A stretch of 64,000 bases of DNA, taken from assembly GCF_030848395.1 (NCBI RefSeq), contig NZ_JAVDBT010000001.1, forward strand, positions 186,001 through 250,000. Direction: 5' to 3'. Shown here one piece after another: positions 54,777-63,641 of this stretch (position 1 is the first letter of the stretch; each line of letters starts with the position of its first letter). A program made the translations under genes and the position numbers. The notes under the pieces are model-generated. The model saw only the letters and a program-made list of their open reading frames with translations, was not told the DNA's origin and did no database searches. The stretch comes from Pseudogemmobacter lacusdianii. GTDB taxonomy: Bacteria > Pseudomonadota > Alphaproteobacteria > Rhodobacterales > Rhodobacteraceae.

Positions 54777-56129
54777 ATGACACAAAGAATGGCCTATTCC
54801 TCGCAAGCCAAAGCCACCTTGATATTGGGCTTGCCGCTTGTCGGATCGCATTTGGCTCAAATTGCGCTGCATGTGACCGATACCGTGATGATGGGGTGGT
54901 ATGGCGTGGTGCCTTTGGCCGCGGTCGTGCTGGGCACCTCATTCTTTTTCATCATTTGGGTGCTCGGGGCAGGCTTTTCGAAAGCCGTGATGCCGATGGT
55001 CGCCGGAGCGCTGGCGCGGGGTGATGAAACGCAAGTGCGCCGCGACACAAGGATGGGGCTGTGGCTGTCGATCCTTTATGGCGTGGCGACCTATCCGCTG
55101 TTTTACTGGTCGGGCAATCTGCTCAGCTTCTTGGGCCAGCAACCCGATGTGGTTGAGATTGCTGCCGAGTTTTTGCAGATTGCCGGGCTTGGCATGGTGC
55201 CGGCGCTGTGCGTCGCGGTGCTGCAAAGCTATCTGGCGGCCTTAGGGCGCACGCAGGCGGTGCTTTGGGTGACGCTGGCGGCGGTGGGGCTGAATGCGAT
55301 GCTGGCCTATGCCTTGATCTTCGGCCATTGGGGCGCGCCAGAGCTTGGGGCGACGGGGGCGGCGATCTCCTCGGTCACGGTTCAGACAGCCTCGTATCTG
55401 CTGCTTTGGGCCTATGCGGCTTGGCTGCCCGCCTTGCGCAAGTTCCACCTTTTCCAGAACTTCTGGCGCCCTGACTGGGCTGCCTTTGGTCAAGTGCAGC
55501 GTCTGGGCTGGCCGATTGGCCTGACCTCTTTGGCCGAAGGCGGGCTTTTTGCCGCCAGTGCTTTGATGATGGGCTGGGTTGGCACGCATGAGCTGGCCGC
55601 GCATGGCATCGCGCTTGAGGCGGCCTCGATCGCCTTCATGATCCATATGGGACTTTCAAGCGCTGGCACCATCCGCGTGGCGCGCTTCCACGGCACCGGC
55701 GAGGCGCAAGAGCTGCGCCGCGCGGCATTGGTGGCGATCTTGCTTTCCACTGCGGTGGCGGTGTTGGTGGTGACGCTTTTCCTCAGCGTGCCGGGGCTGA
55801 TCATCGGGATCTTCTTGGACGAGACCAAAGCGGGCAGCGCCGAGATTATGCGCTTTGGCGTGCAACTTTTGGCCTTTGCGGCACTTTTCCAACTGGCCGA
55901 TGCGATGCAGGTCATCGCCTTGGGCGTGCTGCGCGGGCTGCAAGACACCCGCGTGCCGATGGTGCTGGCGGCGCTCAGCTATTGGGTGATCGGCATTCCG
56001 ATTTCCTATGTGCTGGCCTTCCAGATGGGCATGGGCGGGGCTGGGCTTTGGCTTGGGCTGGTCATCGGTCTGACAGTGGCAGCGGGCAGCTTGCTCGCGC
56101 GCTTTTGGCTGCTCGCGCCAAAGGGCTAA
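54777..56129 (+). CDS. MATE family multidrug efflux transporter
   Basis: 450 residues with about twelve membrane helices in two related halves. MATE features include SHLAQIALHVTDTVMMGWYG (helix 1, with Asp) and the second-half counterpart LTSLAEGGLFAASALMMGWVG; GVLRGLQDTRVPMVLAALSYW is a classic MATE/NorM stretch. It exports cationic drugs or metabolites using a sodium or proton gradient. No good ribosome site precedes the first ATG; the ATG four codons in is possible. Convergent with kpsC by 4 bp. Confidence 0.92.
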   Translation: MTQRMAYSSQAKATLILGLPLVGSHLAQIALHVTDTVMMGWYGVVPLAAVVLGTSFFFIIWVLGAGFSKAVMPMVAGALARGDETQVRRDTRMGLWLSILYGVATYPLFYWSGNLLSFLGQQPDVVEIAAEFLQIAGLGMVPALCVAVLQSYLAALGRTQAVLWVTLAAVGLNAMLAYALIFGHWGAPELGATGAAISSVTVQTASYLLLWAYAAWLPALRKFHLFQNFWRPDWAAFGQVQRLGWPIGLTSLAEGGLFAASALMMGWVGTHELAAHGIALEAASIAFMIHMGLSSAGTIRVARFHGTGEAQELRRAALVAILLSTAVAVLVVTLFLSVPGLIIGIFLDETKAGSAEIMRFGVQLLAFAALFQLADAMQVIALGVLRGLQDTRVPMVLAALSYWVIGIPISYVLAFQMGMGGAGLWLGLVIGLTVAAGSLLARFWLLAPKG

Positions 56130-58195
56130 TGCGACCGCCGCCAGAGATGCGCATGTGAGGCAAGGCGCCCCTGCACCTTTGAGATCAATCGGTTCAGCGG
56201 GCCGGGGTGGGGGATATCCCCGTTTGCCAGCCGCTCCAGCGCCACCTCGGGCGGGCAGGGACGGAGCGAGACCGGATCCCAATAGCGCGGATAGGCGATC
56301 AGCGCGGCATGGATCAGGTGCAGCAGATCTGGCCGAGGTTGCAGGCTGCCATCGGGGCGACGCAGGCGGCGTTGCGGCACGGGTCCAAGGTCGCGCGTCA
56401 GCCCCCAACCGGCATAGAACGGCGCGCCAAAGGTGGTGACCTTCTTGCCGCGCAAGAGCGCCTCAAACCCGGTAAGCGAGGTCATGGTCCAGACCTCATC
56501 CACCAGCGGCAAAAGCGCCGCCATATCGGTGTGGGTGAGGATCTGATCGGCGTATAGCTGCGCTTCCGTGGGTTCGATGGCACCGGGCCGCAGCCCAGCC
56601 TCGACATCGGGATGGGGTTTATAAAGCACCACGGCATCGGGGTTGGCGGCGCGGGTTGCCTGCAAGAGCTTGAGGTTGCTGCGAATATCGCCGCCACCAA
56701 GGCGAAGCGAGGCGTCATCTTCGACCTGACCGGGCACCAGAATGCGGTGACCGGACGGCAGGTCGGGCATCTCGCCGCCAAGGTTGTACTTCGTCACCGC
56801 ATGTTTGCGCAGCTTTTCAAGCAATGCCTCGGCCCGGGCGCGGCCACCCGGGGGCAGAGGGCTTAGGAGCAACTCTTCCAGCCGCGAGGGCTGGCTGGGA
56901 TCGTAGTAAATCCCAAGGTCATCCGCGACGAGCGAGAGGGGCGGCACCAACTCGGCTCCAAGGCCGCGCGAGCGCAAAAAGCCGTCCTCGATCCGCAGGC
57001 AAGGCTTGGGCAGATCTGCTGAGGCGGCCCCAGCCCATATCATCAACGGGCGGTTGAGGCGCGCCGCCGTGGCCGCGGCGCTTTCGGCAGAGGCCTTGAA
57101 GATCAAAGGCTTCTGCGCGCCGAAGAAGGCTTGCAGACGGTTGCGCTTCCAAGCGCGCATCCCGCCCGCGACATAGCCTTCGCGGTCCTGTCGGAAAGCG
57201 CGGGTCTCGGCCTCAAGCTGGTCGAGCGCTTCTTCAAAGCGGCAAAGCCGGTCGCGGCAGGGGTCATACCAGATCGGCGCAAGGATCATCGCGCCCGCGA
57301 AAAGCTGGTTGCGGGTGAGGATGCGGCCCCGGCGCGGCGGCGGGGTTCGATCATGGCTGAGCCCCCAACCAGCATAGAAGGGGTGGCCCCAGACATGCGG
57401 TTTATGCCCGGCAAGGATTGCCTCGAACCCCATCTGCGACGAGACGGTATAGACCGCAATCGCGCCATCCAAGAGCGCCCAAGGCGAGACAGGGGTGCTC
57501 AGCAGAGTGACGCCGGGGGCGAGATGCTGCGCGCCGTAATGGCCGGGGCGCAAGCCGTTGGCGGTCTCGGGGTGGGTTTTGATCACGATCGGCGCATGGG
57601 GATGTGCCTCACGCGCGGCCTCGAGCATCTCGTCGAAACGGGCCTGCGTGGCACCCGAGGCGCGCAGCGAGGCATCGCCCGCGGTTTGGTCCACCACCAG
57701 AACATAGCCCGGAGCAGGGGGCGGAAGCGCAGGGTCGTGAATGTTGTATTTGGACAAATCCAACTGGCGGATGCGCGCATATCCGTCCTTTGCGCGCTGC
57801 AAAAGGTTCGAATTGTCCAAGGCATCTGTGGTCAGGATATGCTCGATCGCCGACATATCTGTGGGATCAAAATGCACCCCGCGCGGATCGACCATCAGAC
57901 CGATCGGCGCATCGCCCATCCGACCGGGCCGCAGCGAGCGCAGGAAGGCATCCTCAATCCGCACCAAGGGCGCGCCGCGCTTGGCGGCCAAAGCCTCGCC
58001 GCGCCAAGCCGTGGGGCTGGCCCCCCAGACCGCGATCCCGTCGCCCGTCTTAGGCAGGCCAAGCCGCAACTCATGCCCCGCAAGTGCAAGGATGCGCTGC
58101 AAGCGGCGGTCGCGCAGAAAGGAGAGGTTTTGATGAAAAAGCCGCCGGGGGATCTCCACGGCGGCTTCGGGTTTTGGGTCACGCAAGACGGCCAC
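56126..58195 (-). CDS. kpsC: Capsule polysaccharide biosynthesis protein KpsC (dual Kdo-transferase type)
   Basis: 689 residues made of two similar modules. Each has an entry motif (VRIEDAFLRSLRPG; LRIEDGFLRSRGLG), a middle KYN element, a KTHPE or YKPHPDV motif, and a GHPFYAGWGL or GAPFYAGWGL loop. KpsC builds the short Kdo linker on a lipid anchor for group 2-type capsules. It begins 3 bp downstream of the export lipoprotein gene. The end overlaps the convergent MATE gene. Confidence 0.92.
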   Translation of the reverse strand: MAVLRDPKPEAAVEIPRRLFHQNLSFLRDRRLQRILALAGHELRLGLPKTGDGIAVWGASPTAWRGEALAAKRGAPLVRIEDAFLRSLRPGRMGDAPIGLMVDPRGVHFDPTDMSAIEHILTTDALDNSNLLQRAKDGYARIRQLDLSKYNIHDPALPPPAPGYVLVVDQTAGDASLRASGATQARFDEMLEAAREAHPHAPIVIKTHPETANGLRPGHYGAQHLAPGVTLLSTPVSPWALLDGAIAVYTVSSQMGFEAILAGHKPHVWGHPFYAGWGLSHDRTPPPRRGRILTRNQLFAGAMILAPIWYDPCRDRLCRFEEALDQLEAETRAFRQDREGYVAGGMRAWKRNRLQAFFGAQKPLIFKASAESAAATAARLNRPLMIWAGAASADLPKPCLRIEDGFLRSRGLGAELVPPLSLVADDLGIYYDPSQPSRLEELLLSPLPPGGRARAEALLEKLRKHAVTKYNLGGEMPDLPSGHRILVPGQVEDDASLRLGGGDIRSNLKLLQATRAANPDAVVLYKPHPDVEAGLRPGAIEPTEAQLYADQILTHTDMAALLPLVDEVWTMTSLTGFEALLRGKKVTTFGAPFYAGWGLTRDLGPVPQRRLRRPDGSLQPRPDLLHLIHAALIAYPRYWDPVSLRPCPPEVALERLANGDIPHPGPLNRLISKVQGRLASHAHLWRRSH

Positions 58196-58198
58196 GTC

Positions 58199-59338
58199 TT
58201 AGCTGCCGCTGCCCAGCGAATCGAGCGACGAGGCCGCCCCGGCCGAGCCGGTAAGCACCGAAAGCGTCTTGTTCCACTGCACATAAGGCGCTTCGGTGAC
58301 ATAGACCGTGTCGCCGTCGCGGATCAGGAAATCGCGCGCCTCAAACATGCCATTGGGGCGGGTAAGGTCGAGCACATAGACAATGCGCTGATCGCCGCGC
58401 AAGTCCTTGCGGCCTAAGACAATATTGGCAATCTCGGCCGGCTCATTGCGGAAGATGAAGACGCCCGTGGGATCGGCGGCCATCGTTTGCAGCCCGCCGA
58501 CGGTGGCCAAAGCCTCGATCGCGGAAAGGGTCTCAGACTGGAAAGGCACCAAGGCTTGCGAGCCGGTGGCGCCCAGCGCGGTGAAGCGGCGCTCGTCCCG
58601 TTCGATCACAATCTGGTCGCCGGGGCGCATGGCGATATCCAAACCGGGATTGGACCACAAATCCTTAAGCCAGACCTTGCCGGTTTTGCCGCCACGGGTG
58701 ACGCGGACCAAAGCCACGGCAGGCTCAATCGCCACGCCGCCGGCCTTGGCCAGCATCGCCGCCAAAGTGCGGGTCGGGCGCTCAATCGGATAGACGCCCG
58801 GCGCCACGACCGAGCCCGAAATCGTCACCGAAGAGCCATCGCCCGCCAGCCGCGTCACGGTGATCTGCGGGTCCGGGGTCTGCTCATCCAGCTTGCGGGT
58901 GATGTTTTGGCGCAGGCCGTCGACCGTTTGACCTGCGGCTTTGATCTTCCCGGCATAGGGGATGAAAATATAGCCCTGTCCATCCACTTGCACCTCGGTC
59001 AGCGCCGAGACGCGCTGGCCGGTATTGCCCAAAAGCGGGTCATCTTTGACGTTCTCAAAGATCGTCACGCCCAGAACATCGCCGGGCGACAGGGTGTCCG
59101 AGCCGACGATTCCGGCGTTCTTAAAGCTTGAGGAGAAGCCAAAGGACGGCAGCACAGACGTGGCGCGCGTCACCCGAGGGTTAACGGTGACAACGAAGGC
59201 ATCGCCGCCATTCAGCACCGATCCTGCGAAGATCTCTTTTTTATTCGGCCCAGGCCGGGGCAGGCCGCAGCCCGCAGCCGTGGTTAGGCACGCCAAGGCG
59301 CCAAGGACCGAAGCCCTGCGGGTCATCCTGATGCTCAC
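58199..59338 (-). CDS. Polysaccharide export lipoprotein (Wza/KpsD family)
   Basis: 379 residues from a GTG with AAGGAG eight bases upstream; an ATG four codons later has poor spacing. The signal ends in AAGC, a lipobox. The Poly_export domain reads DTLSPGDVLGVTIFENVKD, followed by SLBB domains (VTISGSVVAPGVYPIERPTR and the MRPGDQIVIERDERRF stretch). It forms the outer-membrane or periplasmic channel for the capsule. Lies between kpsS and kpsC. Confidence 0.9.
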   Translation of the reverse strand: MSIRMTRRASVLGALACLTTAAGCGLPRPGPNKKEIFAGSVLNGGDAFVVTVNPRVTRATSVLPSFGFSSSFKNAGIVGSDTLSPGDVLGVTIFENVKDDPLLGNTGQRVSALTEVQVDGQGYIFIPYAGKIKAAGQTVDGLRQNITRKLDEQTPDPQITVTRLAGDGSSVTISGSVVAPGVYPIERPTRTLAAMLAKAGGVAIEPAVALVRVTRGGKTGKVWLKDLWSNPGLDIAMRPGDQIVIERDERRFTALGATGSQALVPFQSETLSAIEALATVGGLQTMAADPTGVFIFRNEPAEIANIVLGRKDLRGDQRIVYVLDLTRPNGMFEARDFLIRDGDTVYVTEAPYVQWNKTLSVLTGSAGAASSLDSLGSGS

Positions 59339-59428
59339 TGCTCGGGCTCCTTCTCGGATTTGCCTCAAGTTTTGTGGGCAACCTTAAGTAATCAGTGAGC
59401 AAATTGAAAGCGTGCAGTTTTTGCGGCG

Positions 59429-60718
59429 TCAGTTGACCAGTCGCAACTGTTGCCGCGGTGCCGCGTTGCCGCTGTCCAAAGCGTCATAGGGATCTTGTGG
59501 TGACAGCATCATATCCACCACCTGTCGTAGCAGCTCACGCCGCCCCCGCGAGGAATAGAAGCCGCCGGGCACTTGGCTGGTTTCCAAAAGATAATGACGA
59601 TAGTCGCGGTAGGCGCGGGTATCGGGGCGGGTGGGCTGGGCGAAAAATTGCTCAACCGGCTGGGCCGAGACGAACTCGGGCTTGGAATAGACCGCCTGAC
59701 CAAAGGCCTTCAGCGGCAGCGAGCGCCAGAGCACCTGTTGACCGGCGGTGGAATTCACCGTCACCGCTGAGCGCGCTTGGTTGAGCAAGGCCGCCAGCTT
59801 GCCGCCGCGCACGAAATGCACCCGGTCAAGGACGCCATGCGCGCGGGCGAGTTTGGTGATCTGCTGCTTCATCGCCACGCGGCCGTCCTCCAAAGGGTGC
59901 GCTTTGAAGACCAGGTGGTGGTGCGGGGCGGCGCCTTTGGCAAAGCCTTCGGTCACCACTGAGAGAAACTCGGTCATCGTGGTGAAGGGCGAGTGGTCGC
60001 GGAAGCTGGCATCATGCTCCAGCTGTAAGATCACCAAATGATAGGGAAATCCGCCGTAACGGATCCGAGCTTGGGCGATGCGACGCTCCAATGCGTGGAA
60101 GGGCAGGAAGGCCAGACGGCGCAGGTAAAGCATGAACTCTTGCCGCACGGTCAGCGCGCGGTGCGGGCGGAAATTGCGGTAATCCCAAAAGCCCGTCATC
60201 ACGAACCAATGGTAAATCGCGCCCCAAAAGATGTGTTGGCGCATGTCGCCCCAGCGCGCAGGGGCATCGGGCAGCTCCATATCGGCGCGCTCTAGGGCCT
60301 GACGCATCTTGGCGACGCTCATCTCCATCAGCCGCGAATGGCCATTGGCGCCGCCACGCTCATAGGTGACCCAATAGGGCCGCAGATAGCCCTCTTCGAA
60401 GACATGCACCGTCAGGCCACGGGCGCGGGCAATCTCGACCGCGCGGGCGTGGATCGGGCGGGTGTCACCGTAAAGCACCAGATCGGTGATCTGATGCCGG
60501 TCGAGGAGGGCGGTAAAGGTCTCGGGCCAAGCTTCGGGCGCGTCGCGGAAGGGGATGTAGCTGGCAGTATCAGGCCAAAAGGCGCGGTCGCCCCGGTTAA
60601 AGCCAACGCGCCAGCAACTGGCGCCCGAGCGGCGCAGCATGGCGGCCAAACGGGCGAACCAGGGGCCATGCGGCCCTTGGAGGAAGAGAAAGGTCTTGTC
60701 TTGCCCAGATAATCGCAT
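59429..60718 (-). CDS. kpsS: Capsule polysaccharide biosynthesis protein KpsS
   Basis: 429 residues. FLFLQGPHGPWFARLAAML at the start, FEEGYLRPYWVTYERGGANG, the HHHLVFKAHPLEDGR catalytic-type motif and SAVTVNSTAGQQVLWRSLPL are typical of KpsS, which adds the first Kdo to the lipid anchor. First of three leftward capsule genes. The ABC exporter genes kpsM, kpsT and kpsE are not in the window. Confidence 0.92.
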   Translation of the reverse strand: MRLSGQDKTFLFLQGPHGPWFARLAAMLRRSGASCWRVGFNRGDRAFWPDTASYIPFRDAPEAWPETFTALLDRHQITDLVLYGDTRPIHARAVEIARARGLTVHVFEEGYLRPYWVTYERGGANGHSRLMEMSVAKMRQALERADMELPDAPARWGDMRQHIFWGAIYHWFVMTGFWDYRNFRPHRALTVRQEFMLYLRRLAFLPFHALERRIAQARIRYGGFPYHLVILQLEHDASFRDHSPFTTMTEFLSVVTEGFAKGAAPHHHLVFKAHPLEDGRVAMKQQITKLARAHGVLDRVHFVRGGKLAALLNQARSAVTVNSTAGQQVLWRSLPLKAFGQAVYSKPEFVSAQPVEQFFAQPTRPDTRAYRDYRHYLLETSQVPGGFYSSRGRRELLRQVVDMMLSPQDPYDALDSGNAAPRQQLRLVN

Positions 60719-60937
60719 CGTTTGCCATCAGCCTCGCTGCCCTTATGCGCGCATTTTGACCTCTGTGAAGCCGAAACCTGCGATGCTGGCAGTTTTCCTA
60801 AGGAGAACGGCGGAATTTGGGCGCAGGCGCGGCGGGCGCGCGCCGGCAACGGCGTGCCGGGGGCTTGCCAGTCGGGCAGCTCAAGGCTTAGGTCTGTGCC
60901 AATGGAATGCAGCGCGAGAAGTCGCAAGGAGACGGGC

Positions 60938-61543
60938 ATGTTCACTGGTATTGTGACCGATGTGGGGCGGGTGCTTGAGGTTCGCCAAGAGGCGGATCTC
61001 TGGGCGCGGATCGGCACAAGCTATGCCGTCTCGGGCATCGATATCGGCGCCAGCATCGCCTGCGAGGGCGTCTGTCTGACGGTGATCGACCGCGGCGAGA
61101 CCGCGGGGCAGGGCTGGTTTGACGTGCAGATCTCGGCTGAGACGATCTCAAAGACCAACCTTGGCACCAAGCCTTGGGTGGCGGGCAAGCGGCTGAACCT
61201 TGAGCGGGCGCTGAAGGTGGGCGATGAGCTTGGCGGGCATATCGTCTCGGGCCATGTTGACGGCGTGGCACAGGTCGTGGGGCTGCGGCAAGAGGGCGGC
61301 TCGCTGCGCGTGACCTTCCGCGCGCCGGAAGAATTTGCCAAGTTCATCGCGCCGAAAGGCTCGGTTGCGCTGAATGGCACCTCGCTGACCGTCAACGAGG
61401 TCTCGGGCTGCGAGTTTGGCGTGAACCTGATCCCGCATACCCAGCAGGTCACCACTTGGGGTGAGGTCGCTGAGGGCGATGGCATCAACCTCGAGATCGA
61501 CACCATGGCGCGCTATGTGGCGCGGCTGCGCGAGTGGGACTAA
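60938..61543 (+). CDS. ribE: Riboflavin synthase, alpha chain
   Basis: 201 residues with two lumazine-binding repeats: MFTGIVTDVGRVL opens the first and GGHIVSGHVDGVAQV the second; the C-terminus ends in ARYVARLREWD. It combines two 6,7-dimethyl-8-ribityllumazine molecules into riboflavin. AAGGAG lies upstream of this ATG; longer in-frame starts begin in the gap to kpsS and were rejected. No FMN riboswitch signature was seen before it. Confidence 0.95.
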   Translation: MFTGIVTDVGRVLEVRQEADLWARIGTSYAVSGIDIGASIACEGVCLTVIDRGETAGQGWFDVQISAETISKTNLGTKPWVAGKRLNLERALKVGDELGGHIVSGHVDGVAQVVGLRQEGGSLRVTFRAPEEFAKFIAPKGSVALNGTSLTVNEVSGCEFGVNLIPHTQQVTTWGEVAEGDGINLEIDTMARYVARLREWD

Positions 61544-61567
61544 GCGCGGGGCTTTGAGGGTAAAGCG

Positions 61568-61900
61568 ATGAGCCCTGCCGTCCTTGGCCTTTTCGCGCTG
61601 ACCGCAATGGCCGAGATTGCGGGATGCTTTGCGTTTTGGGCTTGGGCGCGGCTCGATAAGACGCCGCTCTGGCTGCTGCCGGGGCTGGCCTCATTGGCGC
61701 TTTTCGCTTGGCTTTTAACGCTGGTGCCCAGCGAGGCGGCGGGGCGCAGCTATGCGGCTTATGGCGGGATCTATGTCGCGGCCTCGATCCTTTGGCTCTG
61801 GCTGGCCGAGGGGCAAAGGCCGGATCGCTGGGATCTGATCGGCGCCGCGGTTTGCGTTTTGGGGACATTGATTATCCTCTTGCCCCACCGCGGTTCCTGA
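61568..61900 (+). CDS. YnfA/UPF0060 family membrane protein
   Basis: 110 residues with four membrane helices, matching Ynf[20 protein letters not shown], the middle [20 protein letters not shown] and [12 protein letters not shown]. The family is related to small multidrug-resistance proteins, and its function is not settled. GAGGGT precedes the start; it lies 24 bp after ribE and is probably co-transcribed, ended by the strong terminator downstream. Confidence 0.9.
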   Translation: MSPAVLGLFALTAMAEIAGCFAFWAWARLDKTPLWLLPGLASLALFAWLLTLVPSEAAGRSYAAYGGIYVAASILWLWLAEGQRPDRWDLIGAAVCVLGTLIILLPHRGS

Positions 61901-61934
61901 GAGCTACGCCCGCTAAAACGCGCAGGACAAAAGA

Positions 61935-61964
61935 AAAAGGGCGGCTCCAATGGGCCGCCCTTTT
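61935..61964. terminator. Bidirectional terminator between ynfA and carD
   Basis: AAAAGGGCGGC (61935-61945) pairs perfectly with GCCGCCCTTTT (61954-61964) over an 8-base loop, with A and T runs on opposite sides. It serves the convergent ribE-ynfA and carD transcripts. Confidence 0.88.
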
Positions 61965-62017
61965 CCATGATCCTTGTGACCTTTTCGAACGTTCTTCAAA
62001 AGCGGGGCAGGCTGCGC

Positions 62018-62527
62018 TTAGGCGGCGCGGCTGGTCAGAACTTCGTCGACTTTCTTCTGCGCCGCCGGAGCTTCCAGCCCTGCGACAGCCGCGACTTCGC
62101 GGGTCAGACGCTCCAAAGCCGCCTCATAAAGCTGGCGCTCGGAGTAAGATTGCTCGCGCTGATCATCGGTGCGGTGCAGGTCGCGGACGACCTCGGCAAT
62201 CGCCATCAGATCACCGGAGTTGATCTTTTGCTCATATTCCTGCGCGCGGCGCGACCACATCAGGCGCTTGACCTTGGCCTTGCCCTTCAGCGTGTCCAAT
62301 GCTTTCGACACCACATCCGGCGCCGAAAGAGCGCGCATGCCGATCTCGGTGGCCTTATGGGTCGGCACCCGCAGGGTCATCTTGTCTTTTTCGAAATGGA
62401 TCACGAACAGCTCAAGCCGGAAACCGGCGATTTCCTGCTCTTCGATCGAGACGATCTTGCCCACGCCATGCGCGGGGTAGACAACGAACTCGTTGGGACG
62501 AAACTCGGGCTTCTTCGACTTGGTCAT
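62018..62527 (-). CDS. carD: CarD-family RNA polymerase-binding regulator
   Basis: 169 residues. The N-terminal RNA-polymerase-interacting domain has FVVYPAHGVGKIVSIEEQEI and the C-terminal helical domain KVKRLMWSRRAQEYEQKINS, where the tryptophan stabilises the open promoter complex in this family. CarD supports transcription from many promoters in Rhodobacter. GAGGA precedes the start. A sigma-70-like promoter and a stable hairpin lie in its leader. Confidence 0.94.
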   Translation of the reverse strand: MTKSKKPEFRPNEFVVYPAHGVGKIVSIEEQEIAGFRLELFVIHFEKDKMTLRVPTHKATEIGMRALSAPDVVSKALDTLKGKAKVKRLMWSRRAQEYEQKINSGDLMAIAEVVRDLHRTDDQREQSYSERQLYEAALERLTREVAAVAGLEAPAAQKKVDEVLTSRAA

Positions 62528-62575
62528 TCAGTCATATCCTCGGGTAGGGACTTCATCGCAACAATCGTCGCCCTT

Positions 62576-62594
62576 CCGAAAGGAGGCCTTTCGG
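62576..62594 (-). promoter_or_regulatory. Hairpin in the carD leader
   Basis: CCGAAAGG-AGG-CCTTTCGG, a perfect 8-bp stem with a 3-base loop, about 50 bases upstream of the carD start in its 5' leader. It may affect leader stability or attenuation. Confidence 0.5.
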
Positions 62595-62680
62595 TCAGAC
62601 GGTGGCTTTGTCACGAATTTGCCTGTCTCAGGCGAGCAGCACTGAGGCAGGGCGAAGTCTCCATGGGTGTCGATGAAAGC

Positions 62681-62709
62681 TATATAACACAGAATCACCC
62701 CGATTCCAA
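62681..62709 (-). promoter_or_regulatory. Candidate sigma-70 promoter of carD
   Basis: Leftward TTGGAA (62704-62709) and TATATA (62681-62686) are separated by 17 bp. Both match the consensus at four of six positions. Transcription would start near 62674, giving a leader of about 147 bases. Confidence 0.5.
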
Positions 62710-62767
62710 CTGCGACGCAGCAGGGGGCGAAGCGGGCTTATGTCGCATAGAGTTGGAGAATTCGTAA

Positions 62768-62794
62768 ACGCCTTGGCAGCGTGATCCAAGGCGT
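62768..62794 (-). terminator. Stem-loop after fdxA
   Basis: ACGCCTTGG (62768-62776) and CCAAGGCGT (62786-62794) form a perfect 9-bp stem, 57 bp past the fdxA stop on the leftward strand. Only a short T run follows. Confidence 0.55.
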
Positions 62795-62850
62795 CAGCGG
62801 CATCATCAAAATGCGCCCCGCCGAAAGCGAGGGGCCGCGAAAAGTCTTGC

Positions 62851-63189
62851 TTAGTCGCCAGCGCCGGGGGCTTCGGAGAAGTATTTCTCCAACTTGCCCT
62901 TTTCGCCATCACGCTCTTCATACCCGGGCATCGGGTCTTTCTTTTGCGTGATCACCGGCCAAAGCTCGGCATATTTGCGGTTGAACTCGACCCAGACTTC
63001 CATATCCGGCTCGGTGTCGGGACGGATCGCATCGGCCGGGCATTCGGGCTCACAGACGCCGCAATCGATGCATTCGTCCGGATGGATCACAAGCGTGTTC
63101 TCACCCTCGTAAAAACAGTCGACCGGGCAAACCTCAACACAGTCGGTGTATTTGCAGGCGATACAATTGTCGATGACGACATAGGTCAT
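62851..63189 (-). CDS. fdxA: Seven-iron ferredoxin FdxA
   Basis: 112 residues. Nine cysteines fall at 9, 12, 17, 21, 25 and 40, 43, 46, 50 ([18 protein letters not shown] and [12 protein letters not shown]), the pattern of the Azotobacter FdI family with one 3Fe-4S and one 4Fe-4S cluster. The long tail (about 60 residues) is usual for FdxA. An electron carrier in the cytoplasm. It lies between the S4 gene and carD, a conserved order in Rhodobacterales. Confidence 0.95.
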   Translation of the reverse strand: MTYVVIDNCIACKYTDCVEVCPVDCFYEGENTLVIHPDECIDCGVCEPECPADAIRPDTEPDMEVWVEFNRKYAELWPVITQKKDPMPGYEERDGEKGKLEKYFSEAPGAGD

Positions 63190-63263
63190 GGTGGGTTCCG
63201 AAGCGCTGGTTCCGACAAGGGCGGATGGCGAAGATCAGCGTCTGACTAGTCCAGCGGGCCGGA

Positions 63264-63563
63264 TCAATCAAGCCGATGCGGTGTCGCAGCGGGCGGATCA
63301 AGGTCAATAAAGAGCGTCATTGCCTCAGATGCTGGGCCGCGGCGGACGCCTGTTCCGGTTATGCGGATGAGACGGATATTTTTTCCCTGAGGAAAGGTCA
63401 GCGTGTCACCGGGGCCAACCTCGCGTGAGGCGCGGTGGATCGGCTGGCCATTGACGCGCAGGTGACCGGATTCGATGAGTTCGGCGGCCAGGCCGCGGGT
63501 TTTGAAAAACCGCGCTTGCCAGAGCCATTTGTCGATGCGCAGGCGGGGCGCTTGGGCGGGCAT
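63264..63563 (-). CDS. S4-domain RNA-binding protein (Hsp15-like)
   Basis: 99 residues from MPAQAPRLRIDKWLWQARFF. The S4 motif follows: KTRGLAAELIESGHLRVNGQ and VGPGDTLTFPQGKNIRLIRI. It resembles Hsp15, which binds 50S subunits carrying stalled nascent chains. A longer in-frame start reaches toward the helicase stop but adds a proline-rich, unlikely N-terminus. Downstream of the helicase gene on the same strand. Confidence 0.88.
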   Translation of the reverse strand: MPAQAPRLRIDKWLWQARFFKTRGLAAELIESGHLRVNGQPIHRASREVGPGDTLTFPQGKNIRLIRITGTGVRRGPASEAMTLFIDLDPPAATPHRLD

Positions 63564-63641
63564 TGCCCCGGGAGAGTCGCGCAGGGCCGGAGAGGGGAGG
63601 GGCTTTGCGCCCGTCACCCTGTTTCCCGGCCCTGCCAAGGA

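Noticed and set aside
60719-60937. Possible FMN riboswitch before ribE
   Set aside because: I could not find the conserved junction sequences of the FMN aptamer, only GC-rich sequence.
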